Positions 1-10,550 of a stretch of 64,000 bases of DNA are shown one piece after another. A program made the translations under genes and the position numbers. The notes under the pieces are model-generated. The model made no database searches, was not told the origin of the DNA, and saw nothing but the letters and a program-made list of their open reading frames with translations. The DNA comes from Entamoeba invadens IP1 (taxonomy: Eukaryota > Evosea > Mastigamoebida > Endamoebidae), in contig NW_004191722.1 in assembly GCF_000330505.1 (NCBI RefSeq), positions 131,713 to 195,712 of the forward strand, written 5' to 3'. Position 1 is the first letter of the stretch, and the number at the start of each line of letters is the position of its first letter.

Positions 1-1
1 T

Positions 2-2018
2 GTTCGCGCGATTGGCGAGTTTTTGGTTATTGGCAATTCCGAGTCATTACAAGTTGTCAACAAGAAGGGAATTCCTGTTGAAAATGTGAAAGAAGTGTTT
101 CCCGCAGTATTAAACACGTTAGCAAATATTGTGATACATTTCCCTTTTGTTGTTTGTGTATACACCGATTGTATTAGAGTCTATAACTTCATCAATGGGA
201 AACTCGAAAACACTTTCCGGGTGAAGAGTGACGCGATGTGCCAAGATGAAAAGAATAGTAAAATTTTTGTGAGTAAAAAGCAGAGTACTGGGCCGATAGT
301 TCTATTAACACCATGCGACTTAATCCAATACATCAAAGTGTATATAGAGAGTGGGGAGTACATTGTCATCAGTCAACTTTTGGAGTTCTACACCAATGAA
401 ATGCAAACAACATTGCAAGTGATAAGTGATCAGGAATTATTACTCGTGAGAATAGTATATGGTGGGTTACTTATTGAGAAAGGAGTCTATGGAGAAGCCT
501 TCCAACAATTTCTAAGATGTGTCCAAATAACAAAGGAGGCGAAACTCAATTGGGACGTAAGAAGTGTCTTACTCATATTTGGCGAACTCAACTTTAAAAG
601 TGGAAATAAGGAACTTAAACCCCCTGTTGATTGGAACGTGGTGGAGCAAAAGATGGTACCGAGCGAAGTGAAGACACGACGAAAAGAGGTGTTTGGGAAA
701 CTTTCTGAGTTTCTCCAGAACTATCAAAAACTTGAAAAATATGAAAAGGACATTGAAACACAACGTATTAAAGCGTTGATTCTTTCCGAACGCGATGATG
801 TTGTTGAAGAAATTGAATTAGATGAGAGACGGGGGTGGTACATCGATGTCGACGAGGTGTTATTCTTCGAAGAGGAGAGAAACGAACTCCGTGTGAAGTC
901 CAAATTGTATGTGATGAAGAAGAATTACATCAAGGCACTTTCGATATGGAACGAACTTGCAATGGTAGATGATGAAAGGGTGTATGAATATGGTATCGAT
1001 GATGTTTTGTTAATCATCCAAGTATTGGACTGTAATAGTAATGTCGAGATGCGACTGATGAAGATAGCTCTTGGGTGGGTAGTTCCCGATGTATTTGATG
1101 AGAGTGGATATCTTGACGTTGAGGTGCCCCCCATACGAGAGAAGAGGAATAAAATGCTTGAGGAACGAGCAATCAAAGAACAACTCATTGACATTTTAAC
1201 ACGAAAAATGAAGGAGAAGAAGCACCATGATATATTACATTGCATCAATATGTTACATGCAAAATTGTCCGTGTTAATTAATACAAGAAAGAACAAGGAA
1301 GAGTGTGTGGAGTGTACTAGTGAGTTAATCAATGGATGCATTGAAGTTATTAATGAGAACAAGTACAGAAAGGAATATAAAGAAGAACTGAGTCACGTGC
1401 TTCAAGACGTCTTGTCCAATTCCGTATCAATTAACTTGAAGAGTATAGTTCCCTCCCTCCAGAAGTATCAAATGCAAAAGGAACTGATTGTTGTCTATGA
1501 AAAACTGAATCAAATTAAGGAATTGATATGTGAATTGATGATAATGGGTGGTGTGGACGCAGTGCTACAATACTGTAAAAGCCACCCCAAACACTCGACT
1601 GTGTTATTTGATTATGCAGTGTCCGAAAAGAGAGAAATACTGAAAGTGGTGATAATGTCACTCATCGACAATTTGGACATATTTCATGTTTGTTTATCAA
1701 TTGATTTATTTAAAAAATGACGAGAAGGTACTTGAGAAATGCATTGAACACAACATAGAGAAAGAAGAGTACATCACAGTTTTATTAAAGCGGATAAGAA
1801 GTGTTGCAAACACATATATGGCTCTAAATTTCCAATTCAATTTGTTACTGGCGGACTCATCCAAAGAGTCCAAAAAGTGTTTTCTTGTCGACAAAAGTTC
1901 GAAGTGCTTTTTGTGTCAAGCGAAACTCTTTACCAATTTTGTTGAGTATGAAGGAAGGGGGTTTTGTTTCAACTGTTACAAGAAGCTCAACGTACGTCAA
2001 CCTTTTGTGTTTGAGTAA
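2..2018 (+). CDS. Vps39/TRAP1-like endolysosomal tethering protein, 5' partial
   Basis: The reading frame is open to the window edge, so the true start lies outside. The first part resembles the end of a CNH (citron homology) domain, followed by a long helical region. The last ~40 residues carry a paired CXXC zinc-binding motif (CFLCQAKL then CFNC). CNH, helical repeats and a C-terminal zinc motif are the layout of Vps39/Vam6 and TGFBRAP1, which tether late endosomes and vacuoles in HOPS/CORVET. The frame breaks at 1688, exactly at a GTTTGT donor. Removing 1688-1724 (37 nt, phase 0, acceptor GAG) joins FH to KVLEKC and restores one frame of 659 residues. An acceptor 3 nt further on is equally possible. 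A frameshift instead of an intron is a weaker alternative. The gene is convergent with the phospholipase gene, 87 bp away. Confidence 0.75.
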
Positions 2019-2105
2019 TTTATACTTATTTCTGTTTTATATTCTATACTCTTGTATTCAAAGATTTAACGATTTGAAGAACTAAAGCAATCAATTTCAT
2101 AACAC

Positions 2106-3869
2106 TTAGATCCAATGGGTATCTATCCACTTGTAGAGGTCATCTAAATCACACTCTTCAGCAGTCTTAATTACTTCATCTATTCCATTCACATCATCTA
2201 ATTCAATGTACTTCGAATATTGAGGATCAACTCTAAAGTACCTTTCCCCAAGTAACCTCCTCGACGCATTCACACTCTCACTCCGTTTGGCTAACAAAAA
2301 CGCTTCAGAAATTTGTGTTGCCCAATTTGCTATTCCACCATCTCCGATTTTGCGTGAATCGATAAAGGCGGGTGATGGTAATCCAGCAGAGATGGAGAGA
2401 CACACGATATCCTTTTGGTCGATGCCTATGCCATTTTCCCCAAAGAGATATGGCCACGCGCAAGCCACTGGATTGTTCTCAATAAGTCCGCCATCAATAT
2501 AATTTTGGTAGGGTTTATAATAAGTTGGGGCTGCTGCACTTCTCAAACAGATGTCTCTAACTAAGTCGTTTGAATTGTCTTCATTCAAATTAGAGAAGAT
2601 GACTGCCTCTGAGTGTCGATTTGTTTGTGTATTAGAGTCCATTAAAAAGGCTGGAATAAGCACATGTCTTGGTAGATATTTGATTGGAATATCTGCAAAT
2701 GCGCATCTACAAAAGTGTGACAAGTACGTTGTTGAGTAACGTGCAGAGGTCACCGGTTGAAACGAATTTGATTTGAATGAGAATTTCATCATGTTAGTGA
2801 ACAACGGTATTAATTTGTCCACTGAATGTCCCAAAGCAAGACAACACGCGACAGCAGACGACGCAGAACATCCACAAAACAAGTTTGTGTTTTCGATAAA
2901 TTTAGGGTTGTGCTCGATGATTCGTCGTAAGATAATGACTTCTAACATCACCTTAAGTCCACCACCATCTAATGAAAGTATTTTATACTTCCTATGACCG
3001 CCAAATACATTTGGCGCTTTCAACATTGTGTCTGAATATGATAACTGAAGCATTCGCATTGTGTCATTCACAAACTCCTCTTCAGTCCCAATCACTATAT
3101 GAAGCAATTTAGTTAGGACGGTTGTGTTCTTTGTCTGAAATTGTTTGTAAGTGTCCAACAACTTCTCGACTGTATTCTCCCCTTGGTCTTTAAAGTCAGA
3201 CTTGACTTCAATTGGTGACAATGGCTTTGATATCACTAATTCAGTTCTCTGTGATTTTGAAATGTGCGATTTGATGAATTCAATGACTGTTGTTTGACCT
3301 GATTCTAAGGAATAATCAAACACTGAGGACATTGGGATAGCATTTTTTTCACCAATTAGACTCATTAAAAATTGAGTTGTTTCAAAGTCTCCAGAGCGTG
3401 CAGCGAAGTGAAGGGGGTACTCGCCAAATATGTTTTTAGTGTTTTCCAAGTTGCATCTACCACAGAGGGCCCTGACAATTGCCATCTTTTCTTCAGAACA
3501 TGGATTTGAAGAAACCACATGAAGTATTGAGTCTCCAGTTCTGTTCAAATGTGACGCATTTGCTTTCAGTCTCAAGAGAAGTTCAGCTGTTTTGTATTGA
3601 CAATTTCTAATAGCAGTGAATAAAGGAGTTTCATTGAATGAGTTCACGACTTCAATTGAGTCTGGGTATATCTCAACACACCTCTCAAGTACCATGTCTA
3701 ACCCCAAACGGGCGGCAGTGTGTGGAATTAAGACGAATGAATGTGATGAAGTAAGTGGGTATTTAGAGAGAACGTTTAACATGAAAATTGCTTCCGAAGT
3801 TGTTATAAAGCGATTGACATATCCGGTTATAAGCAAGTCAATCACCTCAGCTTGCTCTGCTCTATCCAT
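2106..3869 (-). CDS. Ankyrin-repeat patatin-like phospholipase (iPLA2-like)
   Basis: A 587-residue protein. Residues ~75-185 hold ankyrin repeats (NETPLFTAI, GDSILHVV, GEYPLHFAA). Residues ~295-500 are a patatin domain with the DGGG oxyanion motif near 299, the nucleophile motif GCSAS near 337, and the catalytic-Asp motif YIDGG near 459. The family hydrolyses acyl esters of phospholipids through a Ser-Asp dyad. Ankyrin plus patatin is the plan of calcium-independent PLA2 (PLA2G6). The nucleophile elbow is G-x-S-x-S instead of the usual G-x-S-x-G; Ser, Asp and oxyanion loop are all present, so activity is likely but unproven. No signal peptide or membrane segment is visible. The start is the first ATG of the frame, preceded by AT-rich leader. 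Confidence 0.85.
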   Translation of the reverse strand: MDRAEQAEVIDLLITGYVNRFITTSEAIFMLNVLSKYPLTSSHSFVLIPHTAARLGLDMVLERCVEIYPDSIEVVNSFNETPLFTAIRNCQYKTAELLLRLKANASHLNRTGDSILHVVSSNPCSEEKMAIVRALCGRCNLENTKNIFGEYPLHFAARSGDFETTQFLMSLIGEKNAIPMSSVFDYSLESGQTTVIEFIKSHISKSQRTELVISKPLSPIEVKSDFKDQGENTVEKLLDTYKQFQTKNTTVLTKLLHIVIGTEEEFVNDTMRMLQLSYSDTMLKAPNVFGGHRKYKILSLDGGGLKVMLEVIILRRIIEHNPKFIENTNLFCGCSASSAVACCLALGHSVDKLIPLFTNMMKFSFKSNSFQPVTSARYSTTYLSHFCRCAFADIPIKYLPRHVLIPAFLMDSNTQTNRHSEAVIFSNLNEDNSNDLVRDICLRSAAAPTYYKPYQNYIDGGLIENNPVACAWPYLFGENGIGIDQKDIVCLSISAGLPSPAFIDSRKIGDGGIANWATQISEAFLLAKRSESVNASRRLLGERYFRVDPQYSKYIELDDVNGIDEVIKTAEECDLDDLYKWIDTHWI

Positions 3870-4300
3870 TATACTTTTTATAATTCATTTTTCCAATTAT
3901 ATTCATCGAAATATTATATAGGTAATTGAATGGTGTAAAACATTTTAATTTACATGTTAATTACTTTATATTTTTAATTTTTTTCTTTTAGCAGCCGATA
4001 TAATAATGACGATTTCGGTCTGGAATTTGATGTAAAACATCATTAATAATTCGATATTTGTAATATAGTTTAAATTAAAAAGTTACCATTATTTAACTAA
4101 ATTGTAATTAAGATTAAACATACGTTATGATATTTAAATTAGAAGAATATAGTAAAATAAATTATAATAATAATACAAAAAGTGGGTTTGTTTTCGACAA
4201 GTAAAATGAAAACAAGAAACTATGATGAAATTATTTGAAAAAAAAAAATGTTTGAAATTATTTTGAAATTAACAATTTACTAGAACAATAGAACAAAGAA
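3870..4300. other. AT-rich spacer, no gene seen
   Basis: About 430 bp upstream of the phospholipase gene and downstream of the phosducin-like gene. It holds poly-A/T runs and short ORFs without protein character. No RNA gene or repeat was recognised. Confidence 0.6.
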
Positions 4301-4975
4301 TCAGTCGATCAAGCCAGGGAAGATGTCATTCAAGAAAGGGAGTGCTTCTTTCCCGAATAACGATTTCACCATTACATCTCCTTTATACACAAGAAGTGCA
4401 GGTAAAGCTGTTTCCGGGAATGGTTTGTTCGAGTCTTCCCATGTGATTTTACCAAAACAGACTGTTGGATATTTTTGGGCATAAGTTTCTAAGATGTGGT
4501 TAATGTCGATACAATCTTTTACAAAAGAAGTGTAGATATGAACAACACCAAAGACATCATCTTCAAGTGTTGTTATCATTTTGACATACTCGTCATCGTC
4601 GAGTTCAAGAACATCACCATAACGCCGTTTCGTTAAACACTTTGGTATCGCAGTGTGTTTGTTCCGTTCTTTGAACACTTGTTGAGACACAACTTCTCCA
4701 AAAAGCTCTTTCTCTAACTCGTCCAAGTCTTCTTCGTCTTTTTTCTCTTCCTTTTTGGTTGTCCCCATCATCTGCCTTTTCGTCTCTTCAACTCGCTCTT
4801 TGAGACGTTCTTCGGCGTGTGCACGAGCATCTTTGTAGTCGTTGATAACCCCTTTAACTCCAGAATTTCCTGAAGGTCGTAATTTCAGTGGTGGAAGTTG
4901 TTCGTCTTCAACTTGTCCTCCCAAGTTATCTTTATCAGCCCACACACCTTCACCTTCCATTGTATTTGTATGCAT
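4301..4975 (-). CDS. Phosducin-like protein
   Basis: A 224-residue protein. An N-terminal segment contains GVKGVINDYKDA, close to the GPKGVINDW motif of phosducin-like protein PhLP1. A charged helical stretch (EERLKERVEETKRQ) follows, then a thioredoxin-fold half (residues ~115-224: YGDVLEL, VVHIYTSF, CFGKITW, PALLVYKGD). The fold lacks a CXXC motif, as expected for phosducins. The family assists the chaperonin CCT in folding G-beta and other substrates, so a cytosolic co-chaperone role is the inference. A second Met at residue 6 could be the true start. The PhLP1-like versus PhLP2/3-like assignment rests on the N-terminal motif only. Confidence 0.8.
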   Translation of the reverse strand: MHTNTMEGEGVWADKDNLGGQVEDEQLPPLKLRPSGNSGVKGVINDYKDARAHAEERLKERVEETKRQMMGTTKKEEKKDEEDLDELEKELFGEVVSQQVFKERNKHTAIPKCLTKRRYGDVLELDDDEYVKMITTLEDDVFGVVHIYTSFVKDCIDINHILETYAQKYPTVCFGKITWEDSNKPFPETALPALLVYKGDVMVKSLFGKEALPFLNDIFPGLID

Positions 4976-5326
4976 TTCAAGATATTACAATTAATTAGAC
5001 TTAATTTATTTAACATATGTTTTTTATTTAAAGAGTCGTTTGTTTAATGTATTTTATTAATTATATAATAAAAACTATTTAACTTGATTATTTTATTTAA
5101 AACAACTCGTTAATTAAATTGTATATATATTTTATGTTAATATATTTTATATTCGTTAAATATTAATATCATTAACAAAATTATTATTTTATTTTGAATT
5201 AATAAATTATAGTATATTATAATAAAGTAAATAGAACAAAAAAAGAGAAAGAAATGTGAAGTAACTTTTAATTTACTATTAAAAAACCTCAAAGAAAGAA
5301 AAAGAGAATAAAACTATTAAAAACAA
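4976..5326. other. AT-rich divergent intergenic region
   Basis: About 350 bp between divergently transcribed genes (phosducin-like on minus, Rpn12 on plus), so both promoters must lie here. It is almost entirely A/T. No GAAC-type or GTATTTAAA-type core element was recognised with confidence. Confidence 0.5.
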
Positions 5327-5881
5327 ATGGAGATAGTTCACGACCAAACGTACTATGACAACGCAGCGTTCAAGCTTTTGACGTTGCTCTCGCAAAACAT
5401 GTTAGCAGAGTTCCACACACAAATTGAATCCCTTCAACAAGACGCTTTCAAAAACGCGAACATCCAACAAATCATATCAATGGAACAGTTTTTCATCGAA
5501 GGCCGGTACAACAGAGTCTTCGAGTGTGTCGGAAAACTTTCTATCAATGTCGCGGCGTTAATTAACCAACTCAAACTTACTATTGTCGAGGCAGCAGCTA
5601 ACACGATTCAAACGGCTTACAATGATCTCCCTATCGACTACGCTCGTAAGCTTTTGATGACAAATAGTGACGATGAGCTCAACGCTGTTGTCAAAGAAGT
5701 TTGTTATTTGTATCACTTCAGAACACCATTTTGTGACGATTAGCACAACTGGAGAATAGAAGGTAACAAAATCGTCTTTGAGGCTTCAGCCGCGGAGAAG
5801 AAAAAAGGCGAGAATATGAACGCGTACCAATCAGTGTCGGACTCTTTGTCTCTCATCAAGGAAATCGACGAGTTGATGTAA
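5327..5881 (+). CDS. 26S proteasome regulatory subunit Rpn12/PSMD8-like, two exons
   Basis: Exon 1 (5327-5698) encodes a helical PCI/CSN8-type domain with LLTLLSQNMLAEFHTQIE and MEQFFIEGRYNRVF, close to the Rpn12 core of the 19S proteasome lid. A TAG appears in frame at 5741-5743, but it is the 3' end of an intron: GTTTGT at 5699 to TAG at 5743 is 45 nt, a multiple of three, phase 0. Removing it joins NAVVKE to HNWRIEGNKIVFE, matching the family's C-terminal winged-helix strand, and the frame runs on to TAA at 5879-5881. The spliced product is 169 residues. Rpn12 is usually ~260, and the N-terminal helices are missing: upstream DNA is pure AT-rich leader with no coding character. So this is an N-terminally short Rpn12 or a shortened paralogue. 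Confidence 0.75.
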
Positions 5882-6077
5882 TACGTTGATCTCTACTAAA
5901 CAAATCCTAATATTTTAGTTTTTATATATTATAAATATAGAATTTGTCTTATGCTGTTGAAGTCTATGGGCCAAACTAAAAATCATTTAAAGGTACCAAC
6001 TCATTTGTATTTCATTTTCAACGAAATTGAACTGAATAAAACTCGATTTGAATGCTAAACTCGATAAGCTGTATTTG

Positions 6078-8078
6078 ATGAATGTGGCACTCTTTCTGGA
6101 AACAAAAGAGAATGTCATGAATTTTATGATAATGAACAAAAAATGTCGAGAAGCAGTGACTACGTTGATGGTAAATCCGGAGTTTTATGAAGAAACAAGT
6201 TTCATGTGGTTTGTAAGCAAATTTGAACCAAAAACTTTGAACTTTGGCAACAATAATATTTCTGTCATTAAAATATATAAAAAAGCAATGAATATACCTA
6301 CCTTTATTAGATTCCCAAATTTTAACTTGGATTTTTATGAAGGAGATTTGCTCAAAAGAGAAAACTATAAAGTGGTGTGTGATATTTTTCAAAAAACGAC
6401 TTCCATCCATTTGAGTGGAGTTAAGGTAATTTCTTATAACAGCGAATTGAACGTTCAAAAATTTGTTGTCAAAAACTCGATATACTTTAGTCAACTCAAA
6501 AGACTTGAAGGCGAATATGAAGTTGTTCGGCAATTTCTTCAAAATTTGGTTGGAAAAGGGTGTGATAGATTACACAAAATTGTGTTAATATCTGATGGTG
6601 AAAATGTCATCCAACTTGGTAAAAAATCATTTGATATTTTTTGCGCAATAAATTACATTGTTTATAATAAACAAGATTGTACTGTTTATGCAATGGTAGA
6701 TCCATATGAAAATGTTGAAATTTCAATTAATCATTTCTATTTCAAAAAGATAAGCTTTTATACTAAAACTCTACCCGACGAATTAAACAGTGTTTTCCGT
6801 GACAGTAGAAATCATGTTATTGTTGAGAATGGTATGCTTCAGATTGCAGGTCCAGTAGAAGAAACTAAACTTGTCAATGAAGTGATCAACAATGCATTTG
6901 CAGATAATGTCGTTCAATATGGATATATGGAGACTGAACATACATGGAAATTCCCAGATTGTGTTTCAACGTATGGGCTTTTTGCAACTAACACAAACGA
7001 ATACATAGAAGATTTTTTGTTCAAAGTTGACACAAATAATGTTCAACATATGTTACTTATTCAAGCAAATAATATTAGATTTTCAAATACATTTTTAGCA
7101 CTCAAAACATTGGAAATGGATGAGGTGAAACACATCTGGTTTGATAACGAGTGTTCATTTCAAAACCTTGAACTGATGTATATTAAATTTTCTTTCAATA
7201 TATCTATTATGTGTACTTTTAATATCACTAAGTTAAAGGCACTCAATTTAATAAAGTCTTCGAATATTGGGATAACCAATAAAATCTATGAGAAAGGGGT
7301 GCTTAATATTTTTAATTGTAATAAAATCACTTTTACTCAAAAAATAAGTGAGACGTTGCAAATAAATATCGACGACTCGAGTGATAACATTTTCTTTTTA
7401 AATGACAAACGTATTGCGGTGTTGTCTTCTACTTTTGAATCTCCATATCTATTTAGACTCCGGAAATTTATCTCACTCTCTTATATGTTGTATATTGAGA
7501 ACAACAAATTTTATAAAAGTTCCCCTTTTATGGTCACTGCAATTTCATCCAATTTTTGTGATGAAAAGTGTGTTCTTCCTTTTCTATATTTCCACAGCAA
7601 TCACTTCTTCATATTACAAGATGTTAGATATTTCGAGGCAAAAGTAGGGTATGGCTTTTTCTCACTAGGTGTCATAGACCAACTGAACTACACGGACTTT
7701 CCAAATGAAAGTTTGGGGAACGATGAGTATTCAATTGGATTTAGGTGGGATGGCAAAGTGCATTCAAAGTGTCTCAAACAAGAATTTCCAGCTTCCACAG
7801 ACATAATCAACAAGTTTAAAAATGAGTCAGGAAAGACCAACACAATTGGGTGTGGGATATATAAAGATGAACATAGAAACAACATTTTATTTTTCACTTT
7901 GAACGGCGAGATCTATGGAAGGTGTGCAATTGACTTTAAAACGTACGGTGCAGTTGTGACTGTCTCTGAAATTGAAAGTTTAGAAATTATTGATGGGATC
8001 ACAAGCAAATTTGCATTTGATGTGATTCAAATATTGCCATCCAACTTGCTGTTTCGTACTCAAGAAGAGATCGATTGA
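6078..8078 (+). CDS. F-box-like/LRR protein with C-terminal SPRY domain
   Basis: Starting at the first in-frame ATG the protein is 666 residues. The N-terminus (LMNVALFLETKENVMNFM, then NKKCREAV and NPEF) is the F-box-like head shared with other leucine-rich proteins in this window (49.3 kb and 47.8 kb genes). The middle is a degenerate leucine-rich repeat region. Residues ~519-630 form a SPRY/B30.2 domain (YFEAKVG, YSIGFRWDGKVHS, TIGCGIYKD, ILFFTLNGE), a protein-binding module. A role as substrate adaptor for ubiquitin ligase is an inference from F-box plus SPRY. Homology to the sister gene at 49.3 kb (LEKVYLANVLLYF) appears to extend upstream of this ATG (LDKLYLMNVALF), but that stretch begins with TTG, not ATG. 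An ATG sits at 6052 in another frame, so a small start-region lesion is possible. It is convergent with the acyltransferase gene, 60 bp away. Confidence 0.7.
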   Translation: MNVALFLETKENVMNFMIMNKKCREAVTTLMVNPEFYEETSFMWFVSKFEPKTLNFGNNNISVIKIYKKAMNIPTFIRFPNFNLDFYEGDLLKRENYKVVCDIFQKTTSIHLSGVKVISYNSELNVQKFVVKNSIYFSQLKRLEGEYEVVRQFLQNLVGKGCDRLHKIVLISDGENVIQLGKKSFDIFCAINYIVYNKQDCTVYAMVDPYENVEISINHFYFKKISFYTKTLPDELNSVFRDSRNHVIVENGMLQIAGPVEETKLVNEVINNAFADNVVQYGYMETEHTWKFPDCVSTYGLFATNTNEYIEDFLFKVDTNNVQHMLLIQANNIRFSNTFLALKTLEMDEVKHIWFDNECSFQNLELMYIKFSFNISIMCTFNITKLKALNLIKSSNIGITNKIYEKGVLNIFNCNKITFTQKISETLQINIDDSSDNIFFLNDKRIAVLSSTFESPYLFRLRKFISLSYMLYIENNKFYKSSPFMVTAISSNFCDEKCVLPFLYFHSNHFFILQDVRYFEAKVGYGFFSLGVIDQLNYTDFPNESLGNDEYSIGFRWDGKVHSKCLKQEFPASTDIINKFKNESGKTNTIGCGIYKDEHRNNILFFTLNGEIYGRCAIDFKTYGAVVTVSEIESLEIIDGITSKFAFDVIQILPSNLLFRTQEEID

Positions 8079-8138
8079 AAACATTTAAGTATCAGAAGTA
8101 TTCTACAAAACCAAAGAAAGCAAACTACTAAAATAAAA

Positions 8139-9557
8139 TCAATTTTTCTTTTCAGTTTTTTCGATTTTTGGTGGGCTGAATTTGAGCCAACAGTATATTG
8201 CGGCGGGAACAAGAATTCCTAAGAAATATGTTCTGTACATCATAGTTACTGATGGAATGAACTCAAATCTCATGAATGGGTATACGGCGTAGTTCAACAC
8301 CCAATGGGTATACACTCGCAACACTATATCATACACTTTAGCAACAGTGCTGTCCTTCCCAAATTTCTCGTTAATGAATGGGTCCAACTTCTTGTATATC
8401 AAATTAGAAACATCCTTGTGGAATCCAACCAACAAGAACGTGAGATAATATCCCGGATACACTCCGTGCCAGAATGCACTCACCACCATCGTCAACGATG
8501 TTTTGAAGTTGTCAAAATAGGTTCCGGTTAAAGCAACGTAGACGTAGTTCTTAAGCCATTTCTGGACATACATATTCCAGTTGTCGATGTTTGTCTTCGC
8601 AGATCGGCTTGTCTCAAACTCAATGATTCTGATGTTCTGATACAACAAAAATTGCGGTTTTCCTTCTTTGTCCAACCCACTAAATCCACACGCACTGATT
8701 TGTCCAAAGCCTTCAGTCAATTTCCAAGTCGCGTAGTACTTAATTCTCAGTGTAGACACAGTGACCCACACCGTCATCAATTTCCACAACAAGCCACAAG
8801 TCTCTGGGTGTTCAAGAATATAATACTCCGGGCTTGGTGGTGGGTGTGCGTTAACAAACGCATAGAAAAAGTATGCCGCAATTCCACCAATGTAATTGAG
8901 AAGGAACTCAACAATTGGAACCTCTGGGAGCTTTCCACCAGTCACATTGAACACAGACATGTCCATAAAAGCCATGAAATCGTTGTACTCCAACGCTGGC
9001 CCCGAGAACAGGCCTGGGAAGAAGAATATAAAAGAGAAGAAGTCCAAGATATTTGGGTACTTCTCTATCTTATGCTTGGTCTGGAAGTCGTTCAAGTTCT
9101 CCTTTTTGGCATTAGCAACAGAGAAACAGAATGAAGTCAGTTTGAGTGTGAGGATCATATGAGTTGTTGTGAAGTCGACCGTCCAAATAAGGTACATATT
9201 GAAGTACAAGAATATATGTCTGAAGAGTAAGTAACAGAAACAAATAATGAAACTAACATTTGCCCCTGTTTGAGTTGGGAAGAAAAGCATTACCAAATAG
9301 ACTGGAATGGTAGTGAAGAAGACTGATATAATTTCATTACCAAATAAAGCGTATGTAAGCACTATACCAAGGATCATGTAAACAATTTGTTTCAACAATT
9401 TGTTGTTTGGAAGGAAACGGAGGGCATAACATAGAGGACCACACAAAATACTGTACATTAAGTACTTCACTTGATCCGTCGAAACTCCCATTGAGTCGCT
9501 GAAGTCCTGCAAAAGATCATCTGCGGCAGAGTGTGTTGAGAAAAAGAGAAACGACAT
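8139..9557 (-). CDS. MBOAT-family lysophospholipid acyltransferase
   Basis: A 472-residue multi-pass membrane protein with about ten hydrophobic segments. It carries the MBOAT signature around SAFWHGVYPGYYLTF (catalytic His near residue 364) and the upstream NIDNWNMYVQKWLKNYVY block with the conserved Asn/Trp. This layout, with YPNILDFFSFIFFFPGLFSGPALEY before it, matches LPCAT3/MBOAT1/2/5, which re-acylate lysophospholipids in the ER (Lands cycle). Head-group preference cannot be read from the sequence. Together with the patatin phospholipase 5 kb away it could form a deacylation/reacylation pair, but that is only a functional juxtaposition. The C-terminus is Lys-rich and ends in EKTEKKN, compatible with an ER-retention-like tail. 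Confidence 0.88.
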   Translation of the reverse strand: MSFLFFSTHSAADDLLQDFSDSMGVSTDQVKYLMYSILCGPLCYALRFLPNNKLLKQIVYMILGIVLTYALFGNEIISVFFTTIPVYLVMLFFPTQTGANVSFIICFCYLLFRHIFLYFNMYLIWTVDFTTTHMILTLKLTSFCFSVANAKKENLNDFQTKHKIEKYPNILDFFSFIFFFPGLFSGPALEYNDFMAFMDMSVFNVTGGKLPEVPIVEFLLNYIGGIAAYFFYAFVNAHPPPSPEYYILEHPETCGLLWKLMTVWVTVSTLRIKYYATWKLTEGFGQISACGFSGLDKEGKPQFLLYQNIRIIEFETSRSAKTNIDNWNMYVQKWLKNYVYVALTGTYFDNFKTSLTMVVSAFWHGVYPGYYLTFLLVGFHKDVSNLIYKKLDPFINEKFGKDSTVAKVYDIVLRVYTHWVLNYAVYPFMRFEFIPSVTMMYRTYFLGILVPAAIYCWLKFSPPKIEKTEKKN

Positions 9558-10550
9558 ATGATTATGGAGTTTAGTTTTTGGTGATTATAACTGTGTTAAT
9601 GTTGTTATTTGCCAAATATTTATGATATCGTTCACTTTTTTATCATTTTAAACTATTGTAATTATATTTAATAATAAAATAATTACTATAATTTAATATG
9701 ATTTATTATTGGTAAGACAAATATATAAAAATGCGTTAAAGATAGCAAGTTGTATATTTTGGTTGAATCATTTTTTGTTAATAATAAACTATATTATATT
9801 ACAATAAAATACTATTTGTTTTAAATATATATATTTTCATTTTCGTTTACTATTTAAAATAATTAACCACTTAATAATTTTGTTATTGTTATCTGCTTTA
9901 TTGAATAATATATTTACAATTTTGATATAAAAATATATTTTTAGAAAAAGTGGCTGAAAAAACTATTATTTAGGGATCTTTCCCGATTAACAAGAGAAAC
10001 TATATTGTAACAATAAATAAATAATAACATCGAAAGACCCAATGGCATAACAATGCATTTCTTGAACAAAAAAAAGTTAGTAAAATAAAAAAATGAAAAA
10101 ATATTTATTTAAGTAATAATTACATTTTATTAGTTTATTATATTATCGTCATAATTTTTGTTTAATAAATTAACAAATATTAATAATTTAATTATTATTA
10201 ATTAAAATAATTATATAATTATATAAACTAAAAAATATATAACAAGAAACATAAAACGATATAAAGGATTTGTAATGTTAATCATCTATTTTTATAAACT
10301 TCATTTTAATTTCATACTTAAAGAATAACATTTTAAAGAATATAAATGTTTTTGTTTTTTTTTTGTTTTAATTTTATTTTCATTATTATAAGAAATAATG
10401 TTTAAAAAAGTTATTGAAAAAACTATTAAAACCATTAATGAAATTATTCAAATACAAAACAAATTGTATTAAACAATAGTTGAATTATAGTTTTACAAAT
10501 TATTTAATAAGAACTTAAAAAGGTGTCAAATTAGTTTATCAGTTTTTTTG
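9558..10550. other. AT-rich divergent intergenic region
   Basis: About 1 kb between the divergent acyltransferase and Vps34 genes. It is long A/T tracts with no gene-like frame, hairpin or repeat that stood out. It must hold both promoters. Confidence 0.55.
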
